Origin: Miscanthus floridulus | Taxonomy: Eukaryota; Streptophyta; Magnoliopsida; Poales; Poaceae | Direction: 5' to 3' | Assembly (NCBI RefSeq): GCF_019320115.1 | Contig: NC_089583.1 | Span: forward strand, 83,841,928-83,905,927 | Length of the DNA stretch: 64,000 bases | Part shown: in pieces, positions 45,916 to 57,513 of the stretch | Numbering within the stretch: the stretch's first letter is position 1 | Layout of the letters: every line of letters starts with the position of its first letter | Program-made: the position numbers and the translations under genes | Notes under the pieces: generated by a model | What the model was told of the DNA's origin: nothing | What the model saw: the letters and a program-made list of their open reading frames with translations, nothing else | Databases searched by the model: none

Positions 45916-48298
45916 ATGGCTTCGTGGTTGTTGCTCCCTCTCCCCTCCTTCCCGTGGCCTCCCCCGCCCCCGCCCGGCTCCTCCTCCGGCCGCGGCGGCG
46001 GCGGCGGCGGTGGCGGCGAAGACGGCGGCGATTGGAGGCCGAACGTCGTCGCGGCTTTCGCCGGCGCGCAACTCGGCCGCTCCCTCCGCCGCCGCTTCGC
46101 CGACCTCCTCCGCTCACCGGTACTGTGCCTCGCTTCACCCCGCCTTCCATTTCGTTCTCACTTGGGATGCAGACCATGATAGCGTTTACTTAGTCTGTTC
46201 CCAACCAAAGAGGCCTTACTGCCTTAGTCTGTTGTTGACTGAGCTCTCTCGCTCCTTGTTGATTGGATTGAGTTTTTTTTTTCGTGCTTGATCAAATAGT
46301 TAATGTCAAGTGAACCTTGCAACTCTAGGAGGTGCGACATCTTGATGCCTTGGCGAAAATGGGTGACTTCTGGTTCGAAGGATCAGAACCGTTTGCAACA
46401 TTCCCAACTCTTGGCGCGATAGGGAACGTGCTCTCTGCACCTTATGTTTGCAGCTCTGCTCTGTTCAGTGGGAACGGGTCAGGGGGTAGATACATCAGTA
46501 AAGGAAAGTTGTTGTCCAGACGGCCTCGTGGAATCGATTCGAAGAAGAGGCTCTGGACTAATGTCCTTCTTGCTCTTAATGTCCTGTAAGTCAGTGGTCA
46601 GTTTAAGTTTCTGCGATAGTAGCTCCGATCCTTTGATACATTTGTTGTTTAACACCCTTTTGCTCTCAACAAAGGGCTTATGTTGCTCAGGTAGCATCAC
46701 AAGGAAAGCTTCTTTTGTGGGGAGCCAAGGTTAGTTTCTTGGTTGGAATTTCTTGTTCAGTTATGTGCTGTCAATTTTGTTAACCTAATACAGTTATGGC
46801 TATCATTTGCGATGAAAGATCAACAGTCTGATTGATAGAGGGCAATTTTGGCGTTTGGCAACATCATCTCTACTTCATGCAGATCTCACCCACCTTGCAG
46901 TATGTGTTTATGTTTGAGTTGAGTTTTATATTTCATATAAAAAATATCAGCTAACTTCTTACCTGTTGGATGTCGCCATAATGATGCAGTTCAATTGTTT
47001 CTCTTTGAACTCTATTGGGCCCATGGTTGAAATGTTAACTGGTCCTAGAAGATTTCTAGCTGTTTATTTCAGTTCGGCGCTGGCAGGTGTTTGTTCTTTA
47101 CCTCGTTTGGATTGGATGGTAGTGCCCTGATCTTAAGTTATCATCTTCTTAATCAATTCGTGGGACTTCAATAGGTTCACTGATGAGCTATCGCTTTAGT
47201 GCGTCACCTGCTGTTGGTGCGTCAGGTGCCATTTTTGGATTGGTATGTCTACTTCTCCTCGCACTTGTGCTTGTTACCCAGTGCCAGAATCATGTTACCC
47301 CTATAGTGTGGTATAATTCACTAGCAACGTGAAACTACAAACTACGCCATCCGTTCCAAATTATAGTTCACTTTAGATTTGTCATAAGTCAAACACATCT
47401 AACTTTGACCAAGTTTATAGAAAAATACATCAACATCTGCAATATCAAATTAGTTTCATTAATTTCTCCATGAAACATGTCTTTATAGTGCACTTATTTG
47501 AACTTATAGATGTTAACATATATTTTTTTTCTGAAAATTGATGAAAGTTAGCTAAGTTTGACATAGGAGTTAGGACAAAGCTTAAGTGAACTACAACTTG
47601 AAATGGAGGGTGTAATTCTTAACTTCTAAATGGCTGGTATGATATTTCTTTGTAACTTCTCAAAATTGCACATCTTGACTGAACAGGCCTGAAACATGAT
47701 TGATTTTGTAGTTTCTATTTCTGCATTCCAGAGTTTTCTTTCTTATGTTTACCACATTCATATTTTGTGAACAAAGTCTTGGTCTTGTCCTATTGAAATA
47801 TGAATTCCCTGATACAACTGACCATGAAAGTGTTCACATCAACTTTATCTGCATGATCAGGTTGGCGCCCATGCAGTTTATATGTGGAGACATAGAAGAT
47901 TCTTTGGGAATTCTAGGGAGAGTTTAGAACATATTGGGCGTGTGGTTGTCCTGAATATGGTATTGCTCCACTTTTTCCTGTTTATTTCATTTCGCCTTTG
48001 TTTCAAAAATATTCTTTGTTCCATCTGCAACATTTTTTTTTCATAGGGTATGGGCCTCCTCTCAAGGGGAATCGATAACTGGGGCCATGTAAGTCTCTCG
48101 ATTTTCTACGCAGTACATTTTACAATATGAATGATTTAGCTCATTAGTTCACTTGAATACTGACAGCTGGGAGGCTTGCTTGGCGGAGTTGTCATGGCAT
48201 GGTTCCTAGGTCCGGCATGGCAATATCAGTATGTGGCAAAGGATGGTAGAGCGGTTTTCAAAGACAGGGCTCCAGTCCTCCGACTAATAAAGGGGTAG
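45916..48298 (+). CDS. Rhomboid-like intramembrane serine protease, predicted plastid (RBL10/RBL11 type)
   Basis: Nine exons: 45916-46119, 46329-46585, 46675-46729, 46819-46899, 46990-47086, 47175-47242, 47861-47959, 48047-48088 and 48167-48298. All introns have GT/AG borders and phases agree, giving 344 residues. I chose ATG 45916 because the GTG frame extension upstream has no ATG. The catalytic Ser is in GASGAIFG (Ser248) and the catalytic His in NWGHLGG (His301). The supporting [10 protein letters not shown] segment gives His192, His197 and Asn201. About six hydrophobic segments span 145-320. Rhomboids cut transmembrane segments inside the bilayer. The long N-terminus (Pro/Gly-rich, then Arg-rich) and the sequence type point to the chloroplast envelope; substrates are not inferable. 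The gene appears intact. A Stowaway MITE lies in intron 6. Confidence 0.93.
47345..47612. mobile_element. Stowaway MITE in intron 6 of the rhomboid gene (268 bp, TSD TA)
   Basis: Inverted ends near CCATCCGTTCCAAATTATAG and CAACTTGAAATGGAGGGTG, with matching TTCACTTTA-type inner blocks, flanked by TA at 47343-47344 and 47613-47614. Confidence 0.85.
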
Positions 48299-49400
48299 AC
48301 TTGTGTTGTTTTGTATGTACTTACGAGGGTATTCGTGAAAATAGTGTGGAAGAGAAGCAAAAGGGAGAAAAATAGTGTGGAAGAGAAGCAAAAGGGAGAA
48401 TGGTGAAGATTCAGACATACGCCGAGCAAGGGAGTGGCAGAAAACAATTGACTTTTAACTATTTTGGGACTTTGGGTGTCGAAACATTTCACTGCAGAGC
48501 TAATTGCTGAGGAAACACACACGAGGAGCTTATGTTCGGATCGTGGCAATTGTTCGGATCTACTGTCAAGTTCTGACCTCGGACATTGACTGTTACTAGG
48601 TTTCTTCTGGTTCTGTATTGCGCGAGATGATAAAATATGTAAAGAGTGTTTCTCAGCGAACAGCGATCCATAAGTGATTAAGATATTTGTTGTAAGAACA
48701 TATGTTTTTTTTGCCCCAGCAAGATTTTAGGACCAGTGCAAAATACTCAGCTTGGAAGAATTCACAGGGCGTATCAGCATGCACGTCAATTCACAAAGCA
48801 CAAGGTAATGTGTCACTGTAAGCATCATTGAATCAACGCCAGGGATAAACTTACGAATTTCCGATGGAACCAATAACACTTCTCTTAGCTTCAATAAAAC
48901 AAATCAGCGTTGATTAAACAAAGAGGCTAAATCAGCGTTGATTAAACGCTCGACGCACAATAAAACAAATGAAATCTTGCATGGAAGTTGTATGTTGTAT
49001 TATGGATTTATTGTCAATACGTTACAAGAGAGTAATATTGCAGAACGTGGACCCGAGTAACAGGGTCCTTACATTCTCCTCTATATAAGCTCCCAACCCT
49101 TCAGTGAGAACTTAAAATTTGAGAGGCATAGGGCGTAGGGCAGCCACCTTCGTGGCGTAATACCCTGGTTAATTAGCATGATATAGACCTATATCTACAG
49201 TTGACCTGACCTCAAAATCTTTAGAATTCATCATATAGTTACGGTAGTCAATAAACAAAGCCTGATGTTTGCATCATAGCCCATGATTGCGATTCATGGT
49301 TATGCTTGAAGCAAAATTGTGACCTTGTCTTCTGGCTAGATTTTCCTAATGACGCATGACCAACAGTCGAAGCAACCCAGGTATCCAATCAAGCATAACT
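48299..49400. other. 3' regions of two convergent genes
   Basis: Contains the rhomboid 3' untranslated region, a possible alternative exon at 48721-48830, short duplicated text (AAATCAGCGTTGATTAAAC at about 48899-48950) and the 3' untranslated region of the minus-strand DUF7036 gene. No separate gene. Confidence 0.5.
48330..48402. repeat. 31-bp tandem duplication in the rhomboid 3' region
   Basis: The block beginning AAAATAGTGTGGAAGAGAAG occurs twice in direct succession about 31 bp apart (48339-48369 and 48370-48400), with almost no difference. This suggests a recent slippage or duplication event. Confidence 0.8.
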
Positions 49401-52400
49401 TCAGGTGTGAAGGAGACCTGCATTTTGAGATACAAATAAGATAAACTTCTCAAGAAACCACATAAGGATTGTGGACTCAAAGCAAGCTGAAGATTCATAT
49501 ATACACGAGAAAAAGAAATGTGAACCCAACTAGCACTAGGATATGTTTTGAAACATTGAGTTATACAAATGTAAGGTCACATTGACGAAGGCAAGTGGAG
49601 TAAAAGAAACTAAATGTCTAACTGTGGTTGCAGATCGATCCCCATGTTAGTAGTGACAGTAGCATAGTAACAGTATCATGCAGTGCGCAATAAATACAAG
49701 AAAAATAATATTAATGCTAAATAAATTGTTGTGACCATTAATATTCTAAAGCAACTATCGATGGCCTTCGCCACCGAATAAGAGTTCTAACATTAAGAAA
49801 ACGGCAAAATGCTATAGAGATAAAATATCAAGAAAACTTACCATATGGCGATGGCGCAATTGAAGAGGACTTCGATGTTCTGCTATTCCGTTTTTTCCTT
49901 GGGGGCATCGAATGTTGAGACACTGGTCGTGGGGGTGAAGGTGTTGGCATCATTTGAGAAGTAGGTTCAGAGACTGCTTTTGGAAAATGATTGGAATTAG
50001 GTAAGGGGCGAGGAGGATCTATGTGAGCAGGCGGTGGATCTGCTGGATGAAGGTATTTTGGCGGGGAAGGCATTAATGGAGGTAGCCTGGGGTCTCTAAC
50101 AATGCAAGGAGGTTTTAGCATTGAACTACCAGCATGAGAGGGATTAATACACCTAAAACATGGAAAGCAAGGGTGTCTGCCCCATGAAGGAGCTAAAGCT
50201 GGACGAGGTGCAGGGTAAGGGATGCTCCCAAATGGTGACAACAATGGTGGCATGCTTGGAGAAAGTGATTGTGAAGGCGATGGAGTCGGAGCCGGAGCCG
50301 GAGATGGGCTAGGAGATAAATCAGAGATTTTGTGTTGTAGGTACGATGACAGCTGAACACCCTTTACTTTACCAAATACAGAGTGATTAAGCCCAAGATT
50401 CCTTGCATCAGGTTCTCTGATTAACTGAGCTAGTTGTCTCAATCTATCTGGTAAAAGATTACTGCTTCCATCTAATACCGATGCCACAATAGTTGCTGGA
50501 GCTTCAACTGAAGAACCAATCTCATTCCTGAACTGCAAATATATTTTCTGCAAATACGACAATCAGTGAGAATCAAATTGGAGCAACTGAGCCCTTTAAA
50601 TATGCCACAACCTCAGTAGAAGAAACAAAACCATCAATACCTCGTATGACCTTAAATTTAATCCAAGTTTCAGCTGATCCTTGAGCTCTGTAAGATTACC
50701 CAAAATCTGATAAATGGAGCTGTTCAACACAAAGTTGAATAGGGGGTCTGTGTTCGCCCATGTAAAACCAGACTGTGCAGGAATGACTGTAATTCCTCCA
50801 GGGAATCTCAACAGCTCGAAAGAAGATGGATGCCCAAAAAGTGATGGTGTCAAGGACAGGTTCACCTGCTGGAGCATCATCTCTATTAAGGATGATCTCA
50901 ACACACTTAGAGCCGGCAAACTTATTGAAGCATCTTTTGGATAAGGAAGAACACCAAAAACAACACGTGTGGAGTATTTAGAAGTTAAAGGGTGCATTGA
51001 AACAATGGAAACCTGCAAAAAAACATATTCTAATCAGCAAACACTGCAGGCAAAAGAAATTTGAGGAGAAAAAAAAAGAGAGAACAGGCATCAGGCACCT
51101 TGCTATTAGGTACACCAATCTCTTCAAATATGTCATTCCCTAGTTTGTATATGTGAGAAGTAAGGAATGGCACTGGCTTTTCCAAAGTGAAACCAACTTT
51201 GATTTCAGCTGAAACAAAGGAGATGATCTTTATCAACAGACATCACAATGCCTCATCAACATGTGACCGTAAGTGTGAAAAAGGGCAATACCCTAAAAGT
51301 ACAAAAACATATAATAGCATTTTTTTAAAACAAAAAAAAACAAGAGCACACCAGGTTCTAGGGAAAATTTTGCAAAGTCAGAAAAGATAAATGAAATGTT
51401 TGATTACATTATCTACAGAAACAGTGAAGTGGAAGGTAAATAAACATCTCAGCAACAAACAGGATGAATCCTCCATGAATAAAATAATGAGCTTCCTATG
51501 AAAATTAACTGTCGGTTTCTGCTGATGTGAACGTAAATAGGATATAAAGAAATTCACTTAATTATAGTAACAGTGCCAGCAAACAGAAAGGACTGGATCA
51601 GTAGTTCAAACAATTACTAGTAGTAAGAATGTAAGATGCAGAAGGGCGGGCCTGGTGCAAGCGGTAGAGTCTTACCGCCTGTGACCAGAAGATCCCGGGT
51701 TCGAGTCGCGGTCTCCTCGCATTGCACAGGCGAGGGTAAGGCTTGCCACTAACACCCTTCCCCAGACCCCGCATAGAGCGGGAGCTCTCTACACTGGGTA
51801 CACCCTTTTAAGAATGTAAGATGCACAGGTTCAAGATTGAAGGAGGGACTTCCCTCATGCCTCAGCACCCAGTAGGAATAGAAAAATGTAAACAGTGGGG
51901 ACAGTGAACAAGGGATTGTCGGAGTCCAGTGTCCAAAAATTGTAAACACATATTAAAGATACTATATATCAACAATTCAACAAAGAACATTAAAATACAT
52001 TCTAATGATGGTTTCAAAGGCAACTAGTAGGTGTCCAGGCGAGTGCTGGGTCTGCCTGGACGCCTAGGTGACAAGGAGCCATTGTTCTCCAAGGCGAGGG
52101 GCCTGGATGCCTAGGCGACGCCTTTGAATCAGGGATTCTAATATTAGATTTGGCTGGAAATATTTGGAATACTTTTATCCTATCACCTAAAATCTCTAGA
52201 ATTTAGAGGGTCGGCGTGCTTAATATCTTATGTTTCTTGAATCTAGTGATAAAGGTTTGAGAATTGAAACTGAGGTTGTAAGCCTCCCTCCTCTCTCCTA
52301 ACCATGTATGCCATCACAATGTTGAGCTGAAGCAGACATGTTTGTCAATATCCATTCACCATAGATATACAACATCTACATCTAAACACATCACAACATT

Positions 52401-53603
52401 TGGGATCTAGTTTTGAACAAAGTAAATTAAAATCTGGATCTTACAAAGTACCAGTACAATCCCAGACTCCTGTTATACTCCCTCCAGTCCAAAATACTGT
52501 CACATTTGACTTTGCATGACCTACGATGTGTATCTTTGATCACTAATTTCTTCTAGAATATATTCTTAAAATACTTATTAAGAGACTTTGCAAGTATTTT
52601 GTATACAAATCTACACATATAACTTAGATGTTTCCAAACTAAATAATGTGATATGGTTTTGTTTGACCAAATCTTGTCCTAAATGACATGCTTTCATGAC
52701 TGGAGGGAGTACCAAAATCACACATCTTAGAGGACAAACACTACCCTCAAAATCTATACACTGCAGCACCAGAAAACAGATGAAAAAGCATATGTTACAT
52801 GTTAACATACATAGACAAGAAGAAGGTCTTCATATGTACCAAGTTGATCCAGCCATCCAGGTCTAGCATCTTCAGAGACATTGGGTGAGAGAATTTCTGG
52901 AATTTTGGGATCTAGTTCAAAATTATACGGATTCTAAAAGCCAACTTCCACCCGAAAAGATAGTTCAATGCCATTTCAGGGCCCCCACATCAATTTGGAA
53001 TTAAAACTTGCAAGTGGTAAGCAGGTGATCCAAAGCCAGCAATAATTCAGAACTTTAAAACTACAATATGGATGAGCACAGAACTAACCAGGCACACTCC
53101 CTGACAGTCGCACCCGGAGCATGAAACCATGAAATTGACTATGAAATCGTGCGGATCCTAGCTCAACGGAGGTGGAATCGAAGAATCCAGCACCCATGCG
53201 GCGATCTCGAAGCGGTAATTTGCCAATCGACCCTACCGACCCGCCTCCCCACTACATCCAAAACCGAAATCACAACTTCCGAGCTGCCCCAACTAAACCC
53301 ACGATTCCCCAAACCCTCGCAGCAACGGCTATCGCAACACAAGTCGCAAAGGCCCGAGAAATTACCAGCGAGCACGTCGTGGTCGTCCGAGAGGTACCCC
53401 AGCTCCTGGCGCGAGGGCACGAGCAGGAACAGGGCCGGGACGAGCACCCCCGCCGCGAGCATGAGCACGAAGACACACCGGAACGAAACCGCCCGCCCGA
53501 TCGCGCCGAAGAATCGCCCGCCCCATGGGCCTCCGCCTCCGCCGCCGGCGATCTCGAGGCCTCCCGCACCGCCGCCGAGCTCCACATCGACGGGCTTCCC
53601 CAT
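49401..53603 (-). CDS. DUF7036-domain membrane-anchored proline-rich protein
   Basis: Six exons on minus: 53366-53603, 52840-52911, 51099-51208, 50641-51012, 49842-50547 and 49401-49417. All have GT/AG borders and consistent phase, giving 504 residues. A Gly-rich cytosolic tail (1-40) is followed by one hydrophobic segment (about 41-63). A conserved region at about 80-340 contains FEEIGVPNSKV, LLRFPGGITVIPAQSGFTW, LFNFVLNSSIYQI and RNLGLNHSVFGKVKGVQLSS, wording I recognise from the plant DUF7036 family, formerly annotated as hydroxyproline-rich glycoproteins. From about 342 the tail is Pro/Ser-rich (SPSPSPAPAPTPSPSQ), suiting an extracellular hydroxyproline-rich region. Biochemical function is unknown. 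The last exon has only 17 bases, so its placement is the least certain part. The start codon is the first in this frame. Confidence 0.87.
51625..51640. repeat. 16-bp target-site duplication, left copy (SINE)
   Basis: AAGAATGTAAGATGCA, repeated exactly at 51810-51825 on the other side of the Au SINE. Confidence 0.95.
51641..51809 (+). mobile_element. Au-type SINE in intron 2 of the DUF7036 gene
   Basis: A 169-bp element with a tRNA-related head (GCCTGGTGCAAGCGGTAGAG as A box, GGTTCGAGTC as B box) and the typical Au tail (GGGAGCTCTCTACACTGGGT, then a short T run). Flanked by a perfect 16-bp duplication. Orientation is opposite to the host gene. The A and B boxes look conserved, so polymerase III transcription is possible in principle. 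Confidence 0.95.
51810..51825. repeat. 16-bp target-site duplication, right copy (SINE)
   Basis: Exact copy of 51625-51640. Confidence 0.95.
52011..52132. mobile_element. Small MITE-like inverted repeat in the DUF7036 intron
   Basis: The ends TTTCAAAGGC and GCCTTTGAA are inverted, and the interior contains GGACGCCTAGG and its near-complement. A clean TSD is not evident. The boundaries are approximate. Confidence 0.45.
52478..52709. mobile_element. Stowaway MITE in intron 2 of the DUF7036 gene (232 bp, TSD TA)
   Basis: Inverted ends CTCCCTCCAGTCC and CTGGAGGGAG are flanked by TA at 52476-52477 and 52710-52711. AT-rich interior, no coding capacity. Confidence 0.9.
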
Positions 53604-53749
53604 TCCGAGCGCATCTGATTTGCTCGCTCACCCCAACGCTCCCAAGTCCTCCTCCTCCTCCTCACCACCACCGCCGTGCCCGTCGCAGACGGACCCGCGC
53701 CTGCGCCTACGATCTAGTGAGTTGCAACGGCGCCGGTGCCCGGGTCCCT

Positions 53750-53782
53750 CGCTTCCGCTTCCGCTTCCGCTTCCGCTTCCGG
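53750..53782. repeat. CTTCCG hexanucleotide microsatellite upstream of the DUF7036 gene
   Basis: Five tandem CTTCCG-type units lie about 150 bp upstream of the start codon, probably in the promoter or leader, and could vary in length between genotypes. Confidence 0.85.
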
Positions 53783-54523
53783 CCGGTGCGACTGACCAAC
53801 AACTGTCGGTTGGGTTGGAGATGGACGCTCCTCGCGTTTTGGTTTACTATAACCTTTTTTTTTCCTGCGACGCTACTCGACCGACGTGGGCTCTCGCTGT
53901 CAGTAAGCCGTGGGCTCTCGTGTCAGTCTCCGCCAAATATGCGGGAGAATTTCGCATTTTCCCCTCTCGGCGTCTTTTCGCTTGCTTAGTGCGTAATCCA
54001 GGCGGCATTATACCAAAAAAAAAAATATTCGTGCTCGTCTCGTTCAGGCGTCGGGCTCAGGGAGCCTTTTTCTTCTCGAGGCTTTTACCCAAATGCCATT
54101 ATAAAAGATTGTATTGTCCTGTGGCTTTGACATTCGTTGGAGAGTGTCAACTTGGGGCTTAACTAGCCGCTAATCTAAAGCACAAATGACCCTAACCCCT
54201 TAATAAAAGTCGTAGAGCTTAGGGGGAATGACAACTTTGTTATAGCGGCCCAGACCGAATCAAAGTGAAATATACCGCAAATGAGATTCCAAGATACCTA
54301 CTCGGACGTCTAACCCAAAGGATTATCCATATACAGCATAGAAGATCACCAAATAGCAGACGGGTTTGGATACCCAGGCTCACTCACAAGTACAGTAAAG
54401 CCTACTATGCTTTTACAAACCAAATAAGTTTTGCTTTATATTAGCAATTTTATAGCACCATAGGACCGATACCCTCGGTACTCCTTTGCGAATCAGAATC
54501 AATCCTTTTTTCTGAGGATCCTC
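53783..54523. other. Intergenic, nothing recognised
   Basis: Upstream region of the DUF7036 gene and flank of the HIR fragment. No repeat ends or genes are identified. Confidence 0.4.
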
Positions 54524-54880
54524 TCACTGCAGATTAGCCTGCAGGAGGCCATCTCTTATCTGCGCCGCTACATCCTTGACATCTCTAGGACCATGGGGGA
54601 TGAACACTGAAGAGGACTTGGAGGAGGCCCCAATCTCCTTCATGGTGTCGAAGTACTGGACTACCGGGTGACCAGGACCATGTCCATGATGTCCTTGGCT
54701 ATGGTGTCTGGAACCTTCTTTGAGAAGGCGAGCACACTGTCCCTTAGCCCATCCACAATGGCCTGACGCTGTCTTGCAATACCCATGCCAGCCAACTAGC
54801 CAGGCACTTGGATTCTGCCTCTCCTTCAGCTTTCTTGATCTGGAGTATCTTCTCAGCCGCAGCGCCAAACAAGCCCCGCT
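54524..54880 (-). pseudogene. HIR (hypersensitive-induced reaction) protein gene fragment, frameshifted
   Basis: Minus-strand text matches the C-terminal third of the stomatin/prohibitin-family HIR proteins: [19 protein letters not shown], then [20 protein letters not shown] in another frame, then [20 protein letters not shown] and a C-terminal DGLLQANLQ ending at the stop 54524-54526. Two frameshifts separate the blocks. No introns are visible, so a processed (retrocopied) origin is likely, with the 5' part lost at about 54880. Full-length HIR proteins are membrane-associated and promote defence-related cell death; this fragment cannot encode one. Confidence 0.85.
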
Positions 54881-55195
54881 GTCGCGTCCGCCGTGTCGTC
54901 CTCCACGCACGGCGTAAGCTCGCTGAGTTGGGTGGCGTCAGCGGCCAACGAACGCCGCCGCCGGCCGCAGCCAGTGCACCACCGAGAGCTCGCTCCTCCA
55001 ATCCTCCTCCACCCTAACTGGCTGCTCCCTCGCCTTTCCCATCTCCCCGCGTGTGTGCCGCTCTCCGTTTCTGTTCGCCACCGACTCGGGAACACCCTGG
55101 GCCGCCACTGGTCTGCTCTCCGTTGTGCCACAGGCTCACGTGGCCAGGAGGCCACGACCGTCGCAGCGCGAGCTGAGCCCCCTCAAGGGTGCGGC
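54881..55195. other. GC-rich chimeric segment joined to the HIR fragment
   Basis: GC-rich sequence with composition-driven open frames on both strands and no recognisable domain. It continues beyond the solo LTR at 57509-57950, so the LTR split one GC-rich block. Confidence 0.4.
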
Positions 55196-57508
55196 TGAAA
55201 GGTCCTTGTTTGGTTTTGGTAATTGAGTGACAACTTAGGTGGACTAATTGTGTTTATGTGAGATACACAGGTGATTAGTCCACAGGTACATGTGTGTGAG
55301 CAACATATGCCATGAAGGTGAAAATGGCTTGGAGATGTTGCAAAGCTCACACATGTGATGATGAAGGAGCTTATTGCACATGAGACATGACATTGAGTCA
55401 TGTGATCAAGGTGGAGAAGATCAAGACAAGACTTGGCTTGATGGACCAGTTGCAAGCGTGAAGGGCAAGTCAAAGGCTTTGGAGTGATGGACCGCGTGGC
55501 GGTGAAGCTTGAGCAAGACTTGGCGCCGATGGACGATGGCAACGGTGAAGAGCAAGTAGAGTCAAGATCGATGAACCAATATGATCATGTGATGATATGA
55601 AGTGGATCATATCATTGTTGATCGTGTTGGTGCATGTGTTGCATCGACATTGAAGAAGATAGAATGGAATGTGCAAGGCAAAGGTATAACCTAGGGCATT
55701 TCATTTCACCGGTCATAGGTGTGTAGAGAAGTTTATGACCGGGTTTAGGATAGATGGCCGTACTATCAAGAGGGGCAAACTTGTTTACATATCGGTCATC
55801 TAGTGCCACTCGAGTGATCTAACTTTGCATTGTCGTTAGGATCGAGTGGCGTGGCAAGTTGAGTGGCTAACATCCTTTGGGAAATGATTGTGAAAATGCT
55901 AACATACATACACATGGTGGTGTACACTTGGTGGTGTTGGCACATTTACAAAGGAGGTGGTGTTTGCAGGATTCGGCGCTTTCGAGAAAATGGAATGCCT
56001 ATTTTCTATTGCGCCGGATGCAAATTCTTGTGGTTAGCACACTTGAGCAAGGGTGAAGAGAATGGAGAAGATGCTGGCGTCGGTCAACTGACCAGATGCT
56101 GGATCTGAATGCACCGGATGCTGGCAGGCTACGTCCGGTCGCACTGACGTGGAGTGTAGCAGTAGCTGGAATGTGACCGGACGCTGGCTGCGTCCGATCG
56201 CGTTCGACCGGACGCGTCCGGTCATGCTCGGGAGCTTACTAGAAATGACCGGACGCTGGGGGTTCAGCGTCCGGTCAGGTCAAGTGACCGTTAGAACCAG
56301 GACACGTGGTCGTCTGCGAGCGACCGGACGCTGGGGTCCAGCATCCGGTCAACACGATCGGAGCGTCCGGTCGGCCCGACCGTTGCCCAGTGAAGGGGTA
56401 ACGGCTAGTTTAGCCCTTGGGGCTATAAATAGAAGTGGCCCTCGGCCATGGCTGGTGCTGAGCACCTCAAGGGACTTAGTGTCCATGCTTGTGAGTGCTT
56501 GGGAGTCCTCCATCACACATATACTTGATAGTGATCATTCGATTGTGTGAGTGAGCAATTCTAGTGCGATTGCATCGTGAGGTTGCATCGAGTGGCACTA
56601 GGTGATCGAGTTGCAAGCCGGTGGTGCTTGTTACTCTTGGAGGTTGCCACCTCCTAGACGGCTTGGTGGTGGTCTCCGTCGAAGCGCGCAAGAAGCTTGT
56701 GCGGCGCTCTGGAGAAGTGCTTGTGAGGGGCATTGTGCTCGCCCCGTGGGAGCCGCGAAGAGCAACTCTAGTAAAGCGTATCATTGAGCTACCCTCACTC
56801 AAGGGGTAGGTTCTTGCGGCGCCCGACGTGCGGGCTTAGCGGGTGATGCTAATTAACCGCCGAACCACCAAGTGAGCGGTCGACACAACGGGGACTAGCG
56901 TGTTGGCAAACACGTGAACCTCGGAAGAAAAATCATCGTGTCAACCTTATTCTCCCCGTTGGTTTGCATCCCCATTACATAAGCTTGCCATTACTTTTAT
57001 ACATATTAAGCTTGTGTAGTTGCTCTTGTAATTAGATAGCTTGTGTAGCTTGCTAATTACCTTCTTGCTTGTGTAGCATAGAAGTAGCTCCCTTGCGTGG
57101 CTAATTTGGTTTTAGTAACCTTGTTAGTCACATTGCTTAGTTTGTGTAGCTAAGTATTTGCGCTCTCTAATTAGGCATTGGTTGCCTTGTTATTGAGCAT
57201 TGCTAGTGAGCTTAGTTAGCTTTGTGCTTTTGCTTACTAGCATGTGTAGGAGCTCCCTTGTCGCTTAAAGTACTAGTGGCATAGGTTTGTGTAACCTTGC
57301 TCCTAGAATTGTTTAGGAGAGCTCTAGTTAGCCCGGCACCTTTGTTGCATAATTGTTATCTTTGCAAGGTGCTAGTGAACATATATAGTGGGGTGTAGTC
57401 TTGGCTAGACCGTTAGTTTAAATTCCGCATTTGTATCGGTTAGCCGACGCGATTAAGTTTTAGAAAACACTATTCACCCCCCCCTCTAGTCGCCATCTCG
57501 ACCCTTCA
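55196..57508 (+). mobile_element. Solo LTR of a Sirevirus-type Copia family (2313 bp, TSD GCGGC)
   Basis: Starts TGAAAGGTCCTTG and ends CTCGACCCTTCA, flanked by GCGGC at 55191-55195 and 57509-57513. Same family as the inverted solo LTR at 24687-27106. It holds a GACCGGACGCTGG / CGTCCGGTC-rich segment (56160-56370) followed by a CTATAAATAG box (56433-56442). No internal region. Confidence 0.95.
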
Positions 57509-57513
57509 GCGGC

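Noticed and set aside
45704..46291. 195-codon plus-strand ORF over the rhomboid leader and first exon
   Set aside because: It is in a different frame from the spliced rhomboid gene and runs into intron 1. Composition explains it.
51655..51715. tRNA gene
   Set aside because: The A and B boxes belong to the tRNA-derived head of an Au SINE. No tRNA cloverleaf or anticodon arm can be completed.
53149..54162. 337-codon plus-strand ORF opposite DUF7036 exon 1
   Set aside because: It is the antisense shadow of a GC-rich exon and promoter, with no domain. The minus-strand gene has a full splice structure.
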